Assembly (NCBI GenBank): GCA_030596605.1
Contig: JAUVJI010000023.1
Coordinates: 1 to 39,962, forward strand
Source: Bacteroidales bacterium
GTDB lineage: Bacteria; Bacteroidota; Bacteroidia; Bacteroidales; JAADJA01
Reading direction: 5' to 3'
Length of the DNA stretch: 39,962 bases
The notes beneath the pieces were generated by a model. It was not told where the DNA came from, did no database searches, and saw nothing but the letters and a program-made list of their open reading frames with translations. The position numbers and the translations under genes are program-made. Shown here one piece after another: positions 8,736-18,242 of this stretch; position 1 is the stretch's first letter, and the number at the start of each line of letters is the position of its first letter.

Positions 8736-10127
8736 ATGAAAAAGATTAGTTTGTTAACCGTTTTATTGCTAATAGCAATTGTTTCCTTTTCCGATTCCAA
8801 AATTACACGAGGCCCAAATGTTGGCGAAATATATTTTATTGGGCCAACTCATACTGGCCTGGGATTATATTACTCAACTGATTTTGGCCAAACTGCCATT
8901 TGTGTCGATAGTACATTTACAAGCAGCATTATGTCAATTTGTGCAGATAAAACTGAAGGAGTAATTTATTATGTAACAATGCAAACATCGCTATATTATT
9001 CTGATGATTATGGTCAGTTAGGTAGTTGGGAATTGCGTAATTCTGGTATTAAAATTTATATAAATAGCGGTAGAAATGAAGGAGAAATATATTCAAATAT
9101 TTCAAAAAAGAGCATTGATTATGGACAAAATTTCTACTACAATACTTGCAATGGATATTTTGGAGAGGGAATAGATACAGAAATTGATAATATGGAAAAT
9201 AACGGTTATACTTGTGTTTATAGCATTTATAACTCGGATACTATATTCCTTTTACATTCAGATGATGACTTTGAAAACGTACAGGTTATCCAAGAGTTTA
9301 ATTATCATTGGAGTAACGATGTTGACATAAGTAGAGGATTAGAGCCGGGTGAATTGTATTTTATGAATTTTTCATTAGGTGAATTGTATTACTCTGATGA
9401 TTTTTGCCAAGAGTTTGATTATACAGATAGTTTTAACTTTTCAAGTGATTACAATATTGAATTAGTTGGGGGACAGCAATCAGGTGAGTTATTTTTGATT
9501 TACAATTTTGTAAACCAGATGTGGATAAATGCGCATATATATATATATCACTCAACTAATTACGGAAAAACATTTGAAGTATATCACCCCTTTTATAAAG
9601 GGAATGAACCAGTTCTTGCGAATTTTTCTACAATTAGTAAAGAAATACATCTTACAACACCTGTAGAGTTTTCAAACTTTTCTATTGGGAACATTTTTGA
9701 GTATCAATGGGATTTTGATAATGACGGAGCGATTGATTCTTTTGATGAATCACCAACTTATATTTATCAGGATACAGGTTGGTACTCTGTAAAATTGAGT
9801 GTTGTTGGACAAGATAGTACAAATTCGTTTGTTAAACAAAATTACATCCATGTTATTGACACAACAACAAAAATTACTACTAACATCATGTCAAGTATCT
9901 CTTTCTCACCAAATCCATTTGAAAACAATTTGACCATTTCATCCACAAATTCATACGAATACTATTCTATTTCAATTTATAATTTAAAAGGTAGAAAGGT
10001 TTTTGAAACGTATAAGCAAAATACTGAATCAATTACAATTAACACAATAGCTTTAAATCCAGGTGTTTATATTCTGAATATATCAAGCCAAAATAATTCA
10101 TCAAACTATAAAATCATTAAAAAATAA
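8736..10127 (+). CDS. Secreted PKD-domain protein with sortilin/BNR-like repeats and T9SS sorting domain
   Basis: I chose the ATG at 8736 because it begins a normal signal peptide (MKKISLLTVLLLIAIVSFS). The frame is open 17 codons further upstream, but only to a TTG. The mature protein carries repeated Asp-box-like segments (LYYSTDFGQT, LYYSDDYGQ, LYYSDDFCQEF, IYHSTNYGKTFE) typical of sortilin/BNR propeller blades. A PKD domain follows (YQWDFDNDGAIDS..PTYIYQDTGWYSVKLSV). The last 75 residues are a type A T9SS sorting domain (FSPNPFENNLTI..YNLKGRKVFE..GVYILNI..YKIIKK). The product should cross the outer membrane through the Por system and be anchored on or released from the surface. It lies 6 nt upstream of the C25 protease-like gene, so the two are co-transcribed. 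Its own function is unknown and binding is more likely than catalysis. Confidence 0.8.
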   Translation: MKKISLLTVLLLIAIVSFSDSKITRGPNVGEIYFIGPTHTGLGLYYSTDFGQTAICVDSTFTSSIMSICADKTEGVIYYVTMQTSLYYSDDYGQLGSWELRNSGIKIYINSGRNEGEIYSNISKKSIDYGQNFYYNTCNGYFGEGIDTEIDNMENNGYTCVYSIYNSDTIFLLHSDDDFENVQVIQEFNYHWSNDVDISRGLEPGELYFMNFSLGELYYSDDFCQEFDYTDSFNFSSDYNIELVGGQQSGELFLIYNFVNQMWINAHIYIYHSTNYGKTFEVYHPFYKGNEPVLANFSTISKEIHLTTPVEFSNFSIGNIFEYQWDFDNDGAIDSFDESPTYIYQDTGWYSVKLSVVGQDSTNSFVKQNYIHVIDTTTKITTNIMSSISFSPNPFENNLTISSTNSYEYYSISIYNLKGRKVFETYKQNTESITINTIALNPGVYILNISSQNNSSNYKIIKK

Positions 10128-10133
10128 GCCGTT

Positions 10134-13100
10134 ATGAGAAAATCATTTCTATTTATTTTAATTGCTTTCAGCTTTTCTGTTATAGAGGGGCAAAATTGGA
10201 CAGAGTTTACTGCTTCCGAAAGCACTGTCCCAAGTTACAATATTATTCAATCCAATGATACCATTGTAATGTTCAATGTTGTTATACCCGGCATGTTTGA
10301 AACCGTTATTGATACATTTAATCGTGTAAATATTAAAGAGCATGCAAAAATGGATTCAATTGGTTACCCTGAAATGCCAATAGTCTCTTTCCTGGTGGCA
10401 ATTCCAGAATGTGACAGCGTGAATTTATTGATAGAACTTTTGGATTCAACACAATTTTCAGGCTATAACATATATCCGGCCCCTGAACTGGTGCCCGATA
10501 CAACAGCAGGTGGAGCGATAGCCCTTGTTGAAAAGTTTGCTTATTACAGGCCAGCTTACGAAACAGATGCAATGTTTCCTGGATATATTGTAGAAACAAT
10601 TGAAAAAGGGGCAATACGCGACCAGCATGTTGTAAGGATTGTACTTTATCCGGTACAATTTAATCCTGTAAAAGACATCATTAAAGCTTATTCTGATTTT
10701 CAGGTTACATTAACATTTAATAATCCATCTGGGCCTGTAAATAATGATGTAGGTATTTTCAATGAAGTAGTTGGTAATACTCTTATAAACTATCAATCAA
10801 ATGGTTTAAATGCATCCGTAAACTGTGGAGCCGGTTTGGAAAATTCTGGTTCAATCTACTGGATTAATGAATTGCCAAATAATAAGGTTGATTCAGTTTG
10901 TGATTATCTAATTATTACTCCCCGGGATTTTTTTATTGATACGGTTGCAAAAAATAAAATTGAAGAATTGGCTCAACATCGTGCTAATTTTAATGGTTTT
11001 GATGTTGCTATTGTTAGAACTTCTACAATTGATACTTTTATTAATGTTTTGCCAGATATGTTTTTGTACGAAAAGATACAATATTTGATAAAAGAAACTT
11101 ATGAATCAAATAATGCAAACCACACTTACGATGGCAAATTAGCTTATGTAAATTTATTTGGAGATGTTGAATTACAAGATGGAAGCCCAGGCGTCCCCAC
11201 CTATTCCGAAGGCTTCGACGTCTATTTCACCCAGCTCACCTGGTATTTAAACAGCATGGGAGATACCATTTATGACGATTACCCCGACCTCATGATAGGC
11301 CGCTGCAGCGTAGATGACACTACCCAGGTAAAAAACGTAGTGCACAAAATCCTAAACTTTAAACCGAAGACAATAGACTGGAATGATGAATTTCTTGCAA
11401 TATGCGGGTCCTTTCAGCCAATCCATACAAGTTCTATTCTATTTGACCTCGACGAGGATATCCCAAGCACATATAATAAGGAACTTATAGCGCTGGACAC
11501 TGTAGTGGCATGCGGGGTTCCACCCTGGAGCTGGTTTTCATATAATAAATCTAACTTATTAACGAAATGGGCCGAAGGTAAAATGTTTATTAATTACATG
11601 GGGCACGGTTCGCCAAAAACCTGGAGCATTGGTGCTTTTAAATATGATGACCTGTCATCAATCCACAATAACAGGTTACCTTTTGTATTTAGTGCTGCAT
11701 GCTCAACAGGGGCATTTCATAACAATGACACCTGTATGGCAGAAGCATTTTTATGTAATGATAACAACAGGGGTGCTGTTGCTTTTGTGGGAGCTTCAAA
11801 GGTATCAGGTATAACGGAGTTTTATTTACTACCACATTTTTATCATTCATTTTTCAGAAACTATTCAACAGTTTCGGGCGAAGCGATGATGGAGGCAAAA
11901 ATAAAACTAAATTATAACGGTAGTAATATATATAACTTGTTTGGCGATCCGGCACTGCACCTTTTATATGAAAACGCCGATACTATTTATCCGGAACTAT
12001 ATGTAAGGCCTGATAGTATATTTTTATCCCCTGATTACCCAAACCATAATGATACGGTATTTATAGGGGCTACAGTACAAAACGGCTTTAATGTTGATGC
12101 AAATAATGATTTTTATGTATCCTGTTATGCAATTGATACTGTAAATACCGATACCATTTGGATAGGTAACAGCCTTATAGAGGGGTTAGAAGCTTATACA
12201 ACTGAAAGTGTTGAGTTTACCTGGTTAACTGCAGGGACACCTTATGGTAGCTTTGGATATGATATTGTTATTTCAATTGATACAAGTATGGCAGTTACAG
12301 AGATGAACGAAAACAATAATATTGCGAAAAGCGCTATAAAGCTGTATCACTATGAAAAAACACTTACTGTTGCCAACGGTACGAAATTCAATTCCCATCC
12401 TGTTTCCTTTGATATCAATGCCTCTTACGAGGGTGAAGAAATTATTTTCGGTGACAGGATAATTTCAGCATCAGGAACAGTAATTTCCGGTAATTCGGAT
12501 AAAACAAAAGCTTATACATCAATAGCTAACCTTACAAATAATACTAATTACCAGGTTGTTCAGGTTAATGTTGAAAACAATCCAGCTGAACTCGTATCCA
12601 TTGGGAATCCTTCCTGGTCGTATTCATTACCTTTAAATACTAATAGGGTAAATGGTCCGGTAATAACCGACATGGACAACAACGGCCTTGAGGAAGTTGT
12701 TTTTCTCGAATTTACTTTAGGAGATACTATTTATTGTGTTAACAATGACGGGTCTGAAAGATGGAAACATGCAGCTGAAAACCTGAGTTCCAGTTGTCCT
12801 GTAGTATATCATGACCAAAGTAAAATTATAATTTATTTTAAATCGGACGGGAAAATAATGTTCATAAAAGAAAACACAAGTACATCCGTTCAGGTGATTG
12901 ATTCTATTACAGGTTTTGATCCAAATTTCTCATCATTTATTGGTGATCCTGTAGTATCTGATTTAAACAAAGATGGTGTTCTGGAATTAATAATTACTTA
13001 TCGTTCATTGGATGCCGGGAATAAATATAACATGATTTGTATTGACTTATCAACAAGGGATATATCGGATTCATTATTTTTTGGCAGTAATAACTACTGG

Positions 13101-15083
13101 CGAACTATTATATCTGATATTAATAATGATGGCATTGGTGAAATTATAACTTGTAGTGATAATAATGGTATTTTAGTATTAGACGATAACCTGGATACGG
13201 TTGCCAACATCATTGAAGAGAATTTATTCGTTGAAGAAATTGTCACTTTCGATTTTAATAATGATGGAGCTAATGATATTGTTTGCCAGACAAGAGAAAA
13301 TTATATAGATTATTATCTGAATATATTTGATTCTACAGGGAATATATTGTTTAAAACTCCTTTAATTTATCGAATAGAAAAATGTTGGACTTCTGATATT
13401 GATAAAAACAGTACAAATGAATTCATCTATTCTAATCATGAAAATTTATTTGTAATCGAATTTCCAAATTCCGGCTCCTCCACCGGCTGGCCCGGCCAAC
13501 AGGGCAATGTAAGAAATACAGGAGTGCTTGAACACCCTGCTTATTTTGCACCTTTTGGAGATACTGTTTACTGGATGAACACCATTTCCCTTGCAGATAG
13601 CAATATTGTTCCATCAAATTCGACCGTAATAATTAAACCGGGCACAACAATCAAAGCCCATGCAGGAAGCATCCTCGTGGTAGACGGTACTCTTATAGCC
13701 GAAGGATCGGAAAACCATCCCATTGTATTTACAGCAGATATAAATGGCGCTGATAATGATTACTGGCAGGGTATTATCATATCGAATAAAAATAAAGGAA
13801 GATTTCAATATTGTGAAGTCAGGGATGCCAAAATCGGTTTACTAGCCGAAGATTATAGCGATGTAGAGTTAAGAAACTGCCTGTTTGAAAATAATATTGT
13901 CGGAATAGGTGCATACAATTCTTCACCTTTAATAAAGGAGAATATTGTTACAAATAACAATACAGGGATTAAGTCATACAAAATCGCTTCCCCTGTTTTA
14001 ACTGACCTTATATACGAACAACAGTTTAGGAACGGTATTATCAATAATGATAACTGTATTGTGTTAAGCGGCGGAACCGTCTTACTCTACAACGGTTATA
14101 ATGATATTTACAAAGAACCGGACCATCCTTATTATATTTATATTGAACCCTCCGGTTCAGGTATCCAGATTATTAATGCTACATATAATTATTGGGGAAC
14201 TACAAATATCCCGGATATTTATAGTAACCTCTTTCCATCTTATAGTTTTATAATTGAACCTGTTTTAGAATCCTCGCAATCTTGTTATAAGTCATCGGGC
14301 AGCATGGTATGGGATATGCTGAAATCAGCAATGATTTCGATAGATAATAATTATTTTAATGAAGCAGAGAGCATATTAAAAACTATTATTCAACAATACC
14401 CTGAATCCCAGGAGGCATATTTTTCGGTAGCGGCCTTATTCGATTGTTACAGCAAATCCAACAGCAACTGGAACAACCTGGAAAATTATTATACCGGATT
14501 ATATAATGATTCAACAATGAATGAAAAGTTTAAAAAGCTTTCTTACGGTTACATGAATCTATGTAAAAGGGCAAACGGTGATTTCAGTGGAGCTATCGGC
14601 AACTATGAAAGTATCTTACTTAATGATCCAACCTATAATGATTCTGTCTTTGCTGTTATTGACATTGGGAACACATATGAAGAAGCCGGGAATTACAAAT
14701 CATCTTTAGGACAACTTTCATACCTTGTACCAGTTTCAAGAGCAGGACATGCTGAAAAAACAGTTGATTTGCTTTTATCTCTGAAACCGGATAATAGGAA
14801 GAATAAATGTCAACCGGAAAATGAATTTTCTATCACTGAAATTTTTCCCAATCCATTCAGAAATGAAACGACCGTTTTTTATAAAATACCTTACACATGC
14901 AACGTAAGCATTAAAGTTTTTGATGCAACAGGCAGGTTGATACAAACGGAACAAACAGGAAATACAACTGAAGGGAATTATGAATATATTTTGCAGATGC
15001 CGGAATCAATACCGGGAATATATTATGTTGCTCTTGAGGCAAACGGGAAGCAGGTTGGGGTTAAGAAGATTGTGGTGAATTGA
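10134..15083 (+). CDS. Gingipain-family (C25) peptidase-like giant T9SS protein
   Basis: The protein has 1649 residues. After a signal peptide (about 1-19) comes a propeptide-like region and a peptidase C25 domain (about 253-612), with the catalytic dyad H491 (YMGHGS) and C523 (FSAACSTG). A CARDB-like Ig domain follows (about 620-740). A propeller of FG-GAP/VCBS-like repeats spans about 840-1110 (DMDNNGLEEVVF, DLNKDGVLELII, DINNDGIGEIIT, DFNNDGANDIV). Next are a right-handed beta-helix (about 1145-1350), a TPR-like helical segment (about 1385-1520) and a type A T9SS sorting domain (about 1564-1649). Both catalytic residues are present, so activity is plausible. Gingipains cleave after Arg or Lys, but specificity here is unknown. 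The downstream neighbour is convergent with a 2-nt gap. A short GC-rich patch inside the C25 region (about 11180-11535) has codon use unlike the rest. Confidence 0.85.
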   Translation: MRKSFLFILIAFSFSVIEGQNWTEFTASESTVPSYNIIQSNDTIVMFNVVIPGMFETVIDTFNRVNIKEHAKMDSIGYPEMPIVSFLVAIPECDSVNLLIELLDSTQFSGYNIYPAPELVPDTTAGGAIALVEKFAYYRPAYETDAMFPGYIVETIEKGAIRDQHVVRIVLYPVQFNPVKDIIKAYSDFQVTLTFNNPSGPVNNDVGIFNEVVGNTLINYQSNGLNASVNCGAGLENSGSIYWINELPNNKVDSVCDYLIITPRDFFIDTVAKNKIEELAQHRANFNGFDVAIVRTSTIDTFINVLPDMFLYEKIQYLIKETYESNNANHTYDGKLAYVNLFGDVELQDGSPGVPTYSEGFDVYFTQLTWYLNSMGDTIYDDYPDLMIGRCSVDDTTQVKNVVHKILNFKPKTIDWNDEFLAICGSFQPIHTSSILFDLDEDIPSTYNKELIALDTVVACGVPPWSWFSYNKSNLLTKWAEGKMFINYMGHGSPKTWSIGAFKYDDLSSIHNNRLPFVFSAACSTGAFHNNDTCMAEAFLCNDNNRGAVAFVGASKVSGITEFYLLPHFYHSFFRNYSTVSGEAMMEAKIKLNYNGSNIYNLFGDPALHLLYENADTIYPELYVRPDSIFLSPDYPNHNDTVFIGATVQNGFNVDANNDFYVSCYAIDTVNTDTIWIGNSLIEGLEAYTTESVEFTWLTAGTPYGSFGYDIVISIDTSMAVTEMNENNNIAKSAIKLYHYEKTLTVANGTKFNSHPVSFDINASYEGEEIIFGDRIISASGTVISGNSDKTKAYTSIANLTNNTNYQVVQVNVENNPAELVSIGNPSWSYSLPLNTNRVNGPVITDMDNNGLEEVVFLEFTLGDTIYCVNNDGSERWKHAAENLSSSCPVVYHDQSKIIIYFKSDGKIMFIKENTSTSVQVIDSITGFDPNFSSFIGDPVVSDLNKDGVLELIITYRSLDAGNKYNMICIDLSTRDISDSLFFGSNNYWRTIISDINNDGIGEIITCSDNNGILVLDDNLDTVANIIEENLFVEEIVTFDFNNDGANDIVCQTRENYIDYYLNIFDSTGNILFKTPLIYRIEKCWTSDIDKNSTNEFIYSNHENLFVIEFPNSGSSTGWPGQQGNVRNTGVLEHPAYFAPFGDTVYWMNTISLADSNIVPSNSTVIIKPGTTIKAHAGSILVVDGTLIAEGSENHPIVFTADINGADNDYWQGIIISNKNKGRFQYCEVRDAKIGLLAEDYSDVELRNCLFENNIVGIGAYNSSPLIKENIVTNNNTGIKSYKIASPVLTDLIYEQQFRNGIINNDNCIVLSGGTVLLYNGYNDIYKEPDHPYYIYIEPSGSGIQIINATYNYWGTTNIPDIYSNLFPSYSFIIEPVLESSQSCYKSSGSMVWDMLKSAMISIDNNYFNEAESILKTIIQQYPESQEAYFSVAALFDCYSKSNSNWNNLENYYTGLYNDSTMNEKFKKLSYGYMNLCKRANGDFSGAIGNYESILLNDPTYNDSVFAVIDIGNTYEEAGNYKSSLGQLSYLVPVSRAGHAEKTVDLLLSLKPDNRKNKCQPENEFSITEIFPNPFRNETTVFYKIPYTCNVSIKVFDATGRLIQTEQTGNTTEGNYEYILQMPESIPGIYYVALEANGKQVGVKKIVVN

Positions 15084-15085
15084 TA

Positions 15086-15679
15086 TTATTTCCCCTTCCT
15101 GCGTAAAAAATTTAAGTGGTCGAAGGCAGAAAAAGTCCGATGCGATTTAACAAAACCTTCTTTAATGGCTTTCACATCTTCGATGGTGTAAAACGCTTGA
15201 GGGTTAAATTTATGAACCGTTTTGATATATTCCTTGATATCCTTACGGTTAATGATTGAAAAGAGCATTTTTACTTTTCCTTTCATCCCTTCAACTTCCA
15301 TGGCCGAAACCGCAAAATTATCTTCTCTTAAACTTTTAATTAAATTTCCAACATCCAGTTTTGGGATTACACGAACGAGGACTGTTCCTATCGACATCTT
15401 TTCTTCCAAAAGAATACCAAAGTAATTTCCCATAGCAAAACCCAATCCATATGCCAGATAGCAAAATATATTGTTCAGGTTCTGCATGATCTGCCCAATG
15501 GCCAACAACCAAATAATTACTTCAAAAAAACCAAGAATGGGTGCAAGGAATTTAAATCCTTTCGACACAAATATCAATCGCAGGGTACCAATTGAAACAT
15601 CCAGTATCCTGGCAAAAAAGATAAGAAGGGGAAGAATTACCCAGGTAAACCATTCACTATCTAATAATTCTACTTGCAT
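15086..15679 (-). CDS. UPF0316/DUF2179 membrane protein
   Basis: This 197-residue protein has three N-terminal hydrophobic helices in DUF5698 style (about 13-31, 43-63 and 68-90). They include the conserved FFARILDVSIGTLRLIFVSKG, followed by GNYFGILLEEK. A soluble DUF2179 domain occupies about 105-175 (VRVIPKLDVGNLIKSLREDNFAVSAMEVEGMKGKVKMLFSIINRKD). This order is that of the UPF0316 family (B. subtilis YebE type). The biochemical role is not established. The DUF2179 part has a ferredoxin-like or ligand-sensing look. It is transcribed alone from the region it shares with the divergent kinase gene. Confidence 0.85.
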   Translation of the reverse strand: MQVELLDSEWFTWVILPLLIFFARILDVSIGTLRLIFVSKGFKFLAPILGFFEVIIWLLAIGQIMQNLNNIFCYLAYGLGFAMGNYFGILLEEKMSIGTVLVRVIPKLDVGNLIKSLREDNFAVSAMEVEGMKGKVKMLFSIINRKDIKEYIKTVHKFNPQAFYTIEDVKAIKEGFVKSHRTFSAFDHLNFLRRKGK

Positions 15680-15701
15680 TTCTTTGAACTTTAATAAACT
15701 G

Positions 15702-15709
15702 CAAAATTA
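15702..15709 (-). promoter_or_regulatory. Candidate -7 element for the UPF0316 gene
   Basis: On the minus strand TAATTTTG matches TAnnTTTG and would give a leader of about 18 nt. A second match, TACTTTTG, lies at 15724-15731. Confidence 0.4.
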
Positions 15710-15759
15710 AATCAAACTTCAATCAAAAGTATTTGAATTCAATATTTATATGAATTAGC

Positions 15760-15767
15760 TATTTTTG
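15760..15767 (+). promoter_or_regulatory. Candidate -7 element upstream of the leader ORF and histidine kinase
   Basis: TATTTTTG fits TAnnTTTG and ends 7 nt before an ATG at 15775. A TTTG lies at 15732-15735, 24 bp away, slightly longer than the preferred spacing. Confidence 0.4.
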
Positions 15768-15774
15768 TGCAAGT

Positions 15775-15831
15775 ATGGACAATCCACGTTATGGAATAAA
15801 TCCAGGTAAATATCCGTTATCTAATAATTAA
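15775..15831 (+). CDS. Possible 18-residue leader peptide upstream of the kinase
   Basis: An ATG ORF of 18 codons (MDNPRYGINPGKYPLSNN) begins just after a promoter-like element and ends 11 nt before the kinase start. It could be a nearly leaderless upstream ORF coupled to kinase translation, which lacks an ATG start. It is too short to judge by codon use and may be chance. Confidence 0.3.
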   Translation: MDNPRYGINPGKYPLSNN

Positions 15832-15842
15832 AAATTTCAGCA

Positions 15843-17372
15843 TTGAATATTTATACAAGAAAAAAACGTTGGAAATGGATATTGTTTGCAATAGCTATAA
15901 TGATCGTTTCATTTTCATTGTGGTATACCAATATTCTGGTTAGGGAGATCGCAAGGGATGAAAGAAACAATATCCGGATTTGGGCTGATGCCATTTATCA
16001 AAAGGCTGAACTTGTAAATTATACCGACAGTTTTTTTAATCAAATAAGGGAGGAAGAGCGTAAACGGGTTGAATTAGTGGCTGATGCCTACAGAATTATT
16101 ACTATTGTTGAAGAATCGGACGTTCTTAATTTTTTCCTGAAATTTATTACTGAAAACACAACTGTCCCTGTTATTCTTACCGACAGCAGAAATAAAATTA
16201 AAAATGCCATTAATACTGACTTTAATCCGGATACGGTTGAATACCTTAAAGGCCGGTTGAGGTCGGAATTTATGGTTTATACACCGGTTAAAATCTCATA
16301 CGAAAGTGACAAGTTTGATTACCTCTATTATAAGGATTCTAAGCTCTTTACGGAATTGAGGGTGGTTATTGACGATTTAATCGATTCGTTTTTTTCAGAA
16401 GTTGTACTGAACGCTGCTTCTGTGCCGGTAATTATTACCGATAGCACTAAAACAAGAGTTCTTGAATATGGTTTGATTGATGAAACTAAAGCACAGGATT
16501 CATTATATATCATGAGCACACTTGAACATATGGCATATGATAATGAACCTATTGAGATTGAATTGTCAGACCAGGGTAAAAGGTACATTTTTTACCAGAA
16601 TTCAGCTTTATTAACCCGAATCATGTACTTCCCATACTTCCAATTTGGTGTTATTGGTTTGTTCCTTATTATTGCCTATATTTTCTTCAGTTCAGCCAGG
16701 AAGTCGGAGCAAAATCAGGTTTGGGTAGGGCTTGCAAAAGAAACAGCACACCAATTGGGAACACCGCTTTCTTCGATGATAGCCTGGATTGAGCTTTTAA
16801 AAATGGAAGGGCATAAAAGCGAAACCATCACAGAGTTAAATAAAGATGTAGAACGATTAAGAAAAATTACTGAACGATTTTCAAAGATCGGGTCTGAGCC
16901 CAGGTTAAAGAATGAGAATATTGTTCAGGTTATTTATGATTCGGTCAACTATATAAAATCGAGGGCTTCCCAAAAAGTGAAATACAAAATAATTCAATCC
17001 CAGGAAGATAAAATAAATGCTCCTGTAAATCTGCATTTGTTTGAATGGGTTATTGAAAATATCTGTAAAAATGCCATTGATGCTATTGGAGGTGCCGGAA
17101 ATATTGAAATTGATATCAGGGAAGAGGAAAATTTGGTATTGATTGATATAACTGATGATGGAAAGGGAATCCCTAAGTCAAAGTTTAAAACTATATTTAA
17201 TCCGGGGTATACCAGTAAAAAGCGAGGATGGGGTTTGGGACTGTCGCTTTCACAAAGGATTGTCAGGGATTATCATAAAGGAAAAATATTTGTAAAAAAT
17301 TCTAATATTAATAAAGGAACTACTTTCAGAATAATCCTTCGGAAAATTCAGTCGAAAAAAAACAGATCATAA
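15843..17372 (+). CDS. Membrane sensor histidine kinase with an internally duplicated periplasmic domain
   Basis: The protein has 509 residues. TM1 lies at about 11-33 and a periplasmic sensor at about 34-265. TM2 is at about 266-284 (FGVIGLFLIIAYIFFSS). The dimerisation/phosphoacceptor helix has H303 in AKETAHQLGTPLSSM. The ATPase domain has an N box (ENICKNAIDAI), G1 (DDGKGIP) and G2 (RGWGLGLSLSQRIV). The sensor contains two copies of a pattern: VPVILTDS (108-115) and VPVIITDS (194-201), then YLYYKDSKLFTEL (160-172) and YIFYQNSALLTRI (248-260). The start is a TTG at 15843. No ATG exists between the upstream stop at 15825 and M20, and starting at M20 would cut into TM1. No response regulator is adjacent, so the partner is encoded elsewhere. 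Confidence 0.88.
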   Translation: MNIYTRKKRWKWILFAIAIMIVSFSLWYTNILVREIARDERNNIRIWADAIYQKAELVNYTDSFFNQIREEERKRVELVADAYRIITIVEESDVLNFFLKFITENTTVPVILTDSRNKIKNAINTDFNPDTVEYLKGRLRSEFMVYTPVKISYESDKFDYLYYKDSKLFTELRVVIDDLIDSFFSEVVLNAASVPVIITDSTKTRVLEYGLIDETKAQDSLYIMSTLEHMAYDNEPIEIELSDQGKRYIFYQNSALLTRIMYFPYFQFGVIGLFLIIAYIFFSSARKSEQNQVWVGLAKETAHQLGTPLSSMIAWIELLKMEGHKSETITELNKDVERLRKITERFSKIGSEPRLKNENIVQVIYDSVNYIKSRASQKVKYKIIQSQEDKINAPVNLHLFEWVIENICKNAIDAIGGAGNIEIDIREEENLVLIDITDDGKGIPKSKFKTIFNPGYTSKKRGWGLGLSLSQRIVRDYHKGKIFVKNSNINKGTTFRIILRKIQSKKNRS

Positions 17373-17388
17373 CATTGCCGCAATAAGG

Positions 17389-17555
17389 TCGAATTCGGGT
17401 GTACGACAAATTTCATAATAGAACGCTGATGACACGGATTTTTCTGATTTTTGCGGATATTTTCTTACCGTTTATCAGTGATTATCCGCTTAATCTGTGT
17501 CATCCGTGTTCCATTTTAAAATCTGATAAGGTAATTTGTCGTGCCCCTCGAATTC
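17389..17555. repeat. About 167-bp nested-palindrome intergenic element
   Basis: Several nested inverted pairs share one centre. TCGAATTC lies at both ends (17389-17396 and 17548-17555). ACGACAAATT (17403-17412) pairs with AATTTGTCGT (17533-17542). GATGACACGGATT (17428-17440) pairs with AATCTGTGTCATC (17492-17504) with one G-T wobble. GCGGATA (17453-17459) pairs with TATCCGC (17483-17489). This looks like a MITE- or REP-like element and has no coding potential. Confidence 0.7.
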
Positions 17556-17630
17556 CTGAATGGATATTCATTAACTTTTTTTTTCCTATCTTTAGCAAAG
17601 AAATTTTTACTCAATTAATTCTACGATTTA

Positions 17631-18242
17631 ATGCTCTCTCTTGATAGATTAAAAATATTGGCATTTCTTTTTATTCCGTTTATAATTCTATCCTTTCAAT
17701 TACAGGATAATAATAATACAGGTATAACTCCTCCTGAAAAGGAAACTGTACAACCTAAATTGGAATATCCGGCGCCAGGGATAGGATGTCTGGCATGTCA
17801 TAAGGGTATTGAACCAATTCGCGAACACGATTCTAAAATGATACGTGAAATTTACAGGGAAGGTAAAAAGATGGGTGATCCAAACGGTTGTATTGTTTGC
17901 CACTTTGGAAATCAGAAAGAAGAAAAGAACAAGGAGATAGCACATAAAGATTTTGTTCGCTTTCCGGGTTCTGTGTGGGTAAAGGATAAAACCTGTGGGA
18001 AGTGCCATGAAGATCATATTTATAACCTGCATCGTAATTTAATGCAAACAGAAGCGGGTAAAATCCAGGGCGCTGTTTGGGGTTGGGGGGCGCTAACAGG
18101 TTATAAAGTCAAATGGGGAAATTATGATATCGATGATCCGGATGGGCCAAAACCCAAATGGGGGACTGAAGAATACAAGGAATATATGAACCGGAAGATG
18201 GATATTTGTTTTCAGCAAGGGGAAATCCATTTGGAAATGTAA
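17631..18242 (+). pseudogene. Multihaem c-type cytochrome, N-terminal part (frameshifted gene)
   Basis: These 203 codons form the front part of a membrane-anchored cytochrome whose frame breaks near 18209-18212. An N-terminal hydrophobic helix (about 8-22) acts as signal or anchor. Three haem-attachment motifs follow: CLACH (53-57), CIVCH (87-91) and CGKCH (122-126). The genuine protein appears to continue in another frame from about 18212. After MDI-C-F, an extra T in the TTTT run would join the frames as C-F-S-A-R-G. The last 10 or so residues of this frame (QQGEIHLEM) are therefore probably out-of-frame sequence. The role is periplasmic electron transfer; the partner and substrate are unknown. 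The frameshift is either a real inactivating deletion or a homopolymer sequencing error. Confidence 0.75.
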
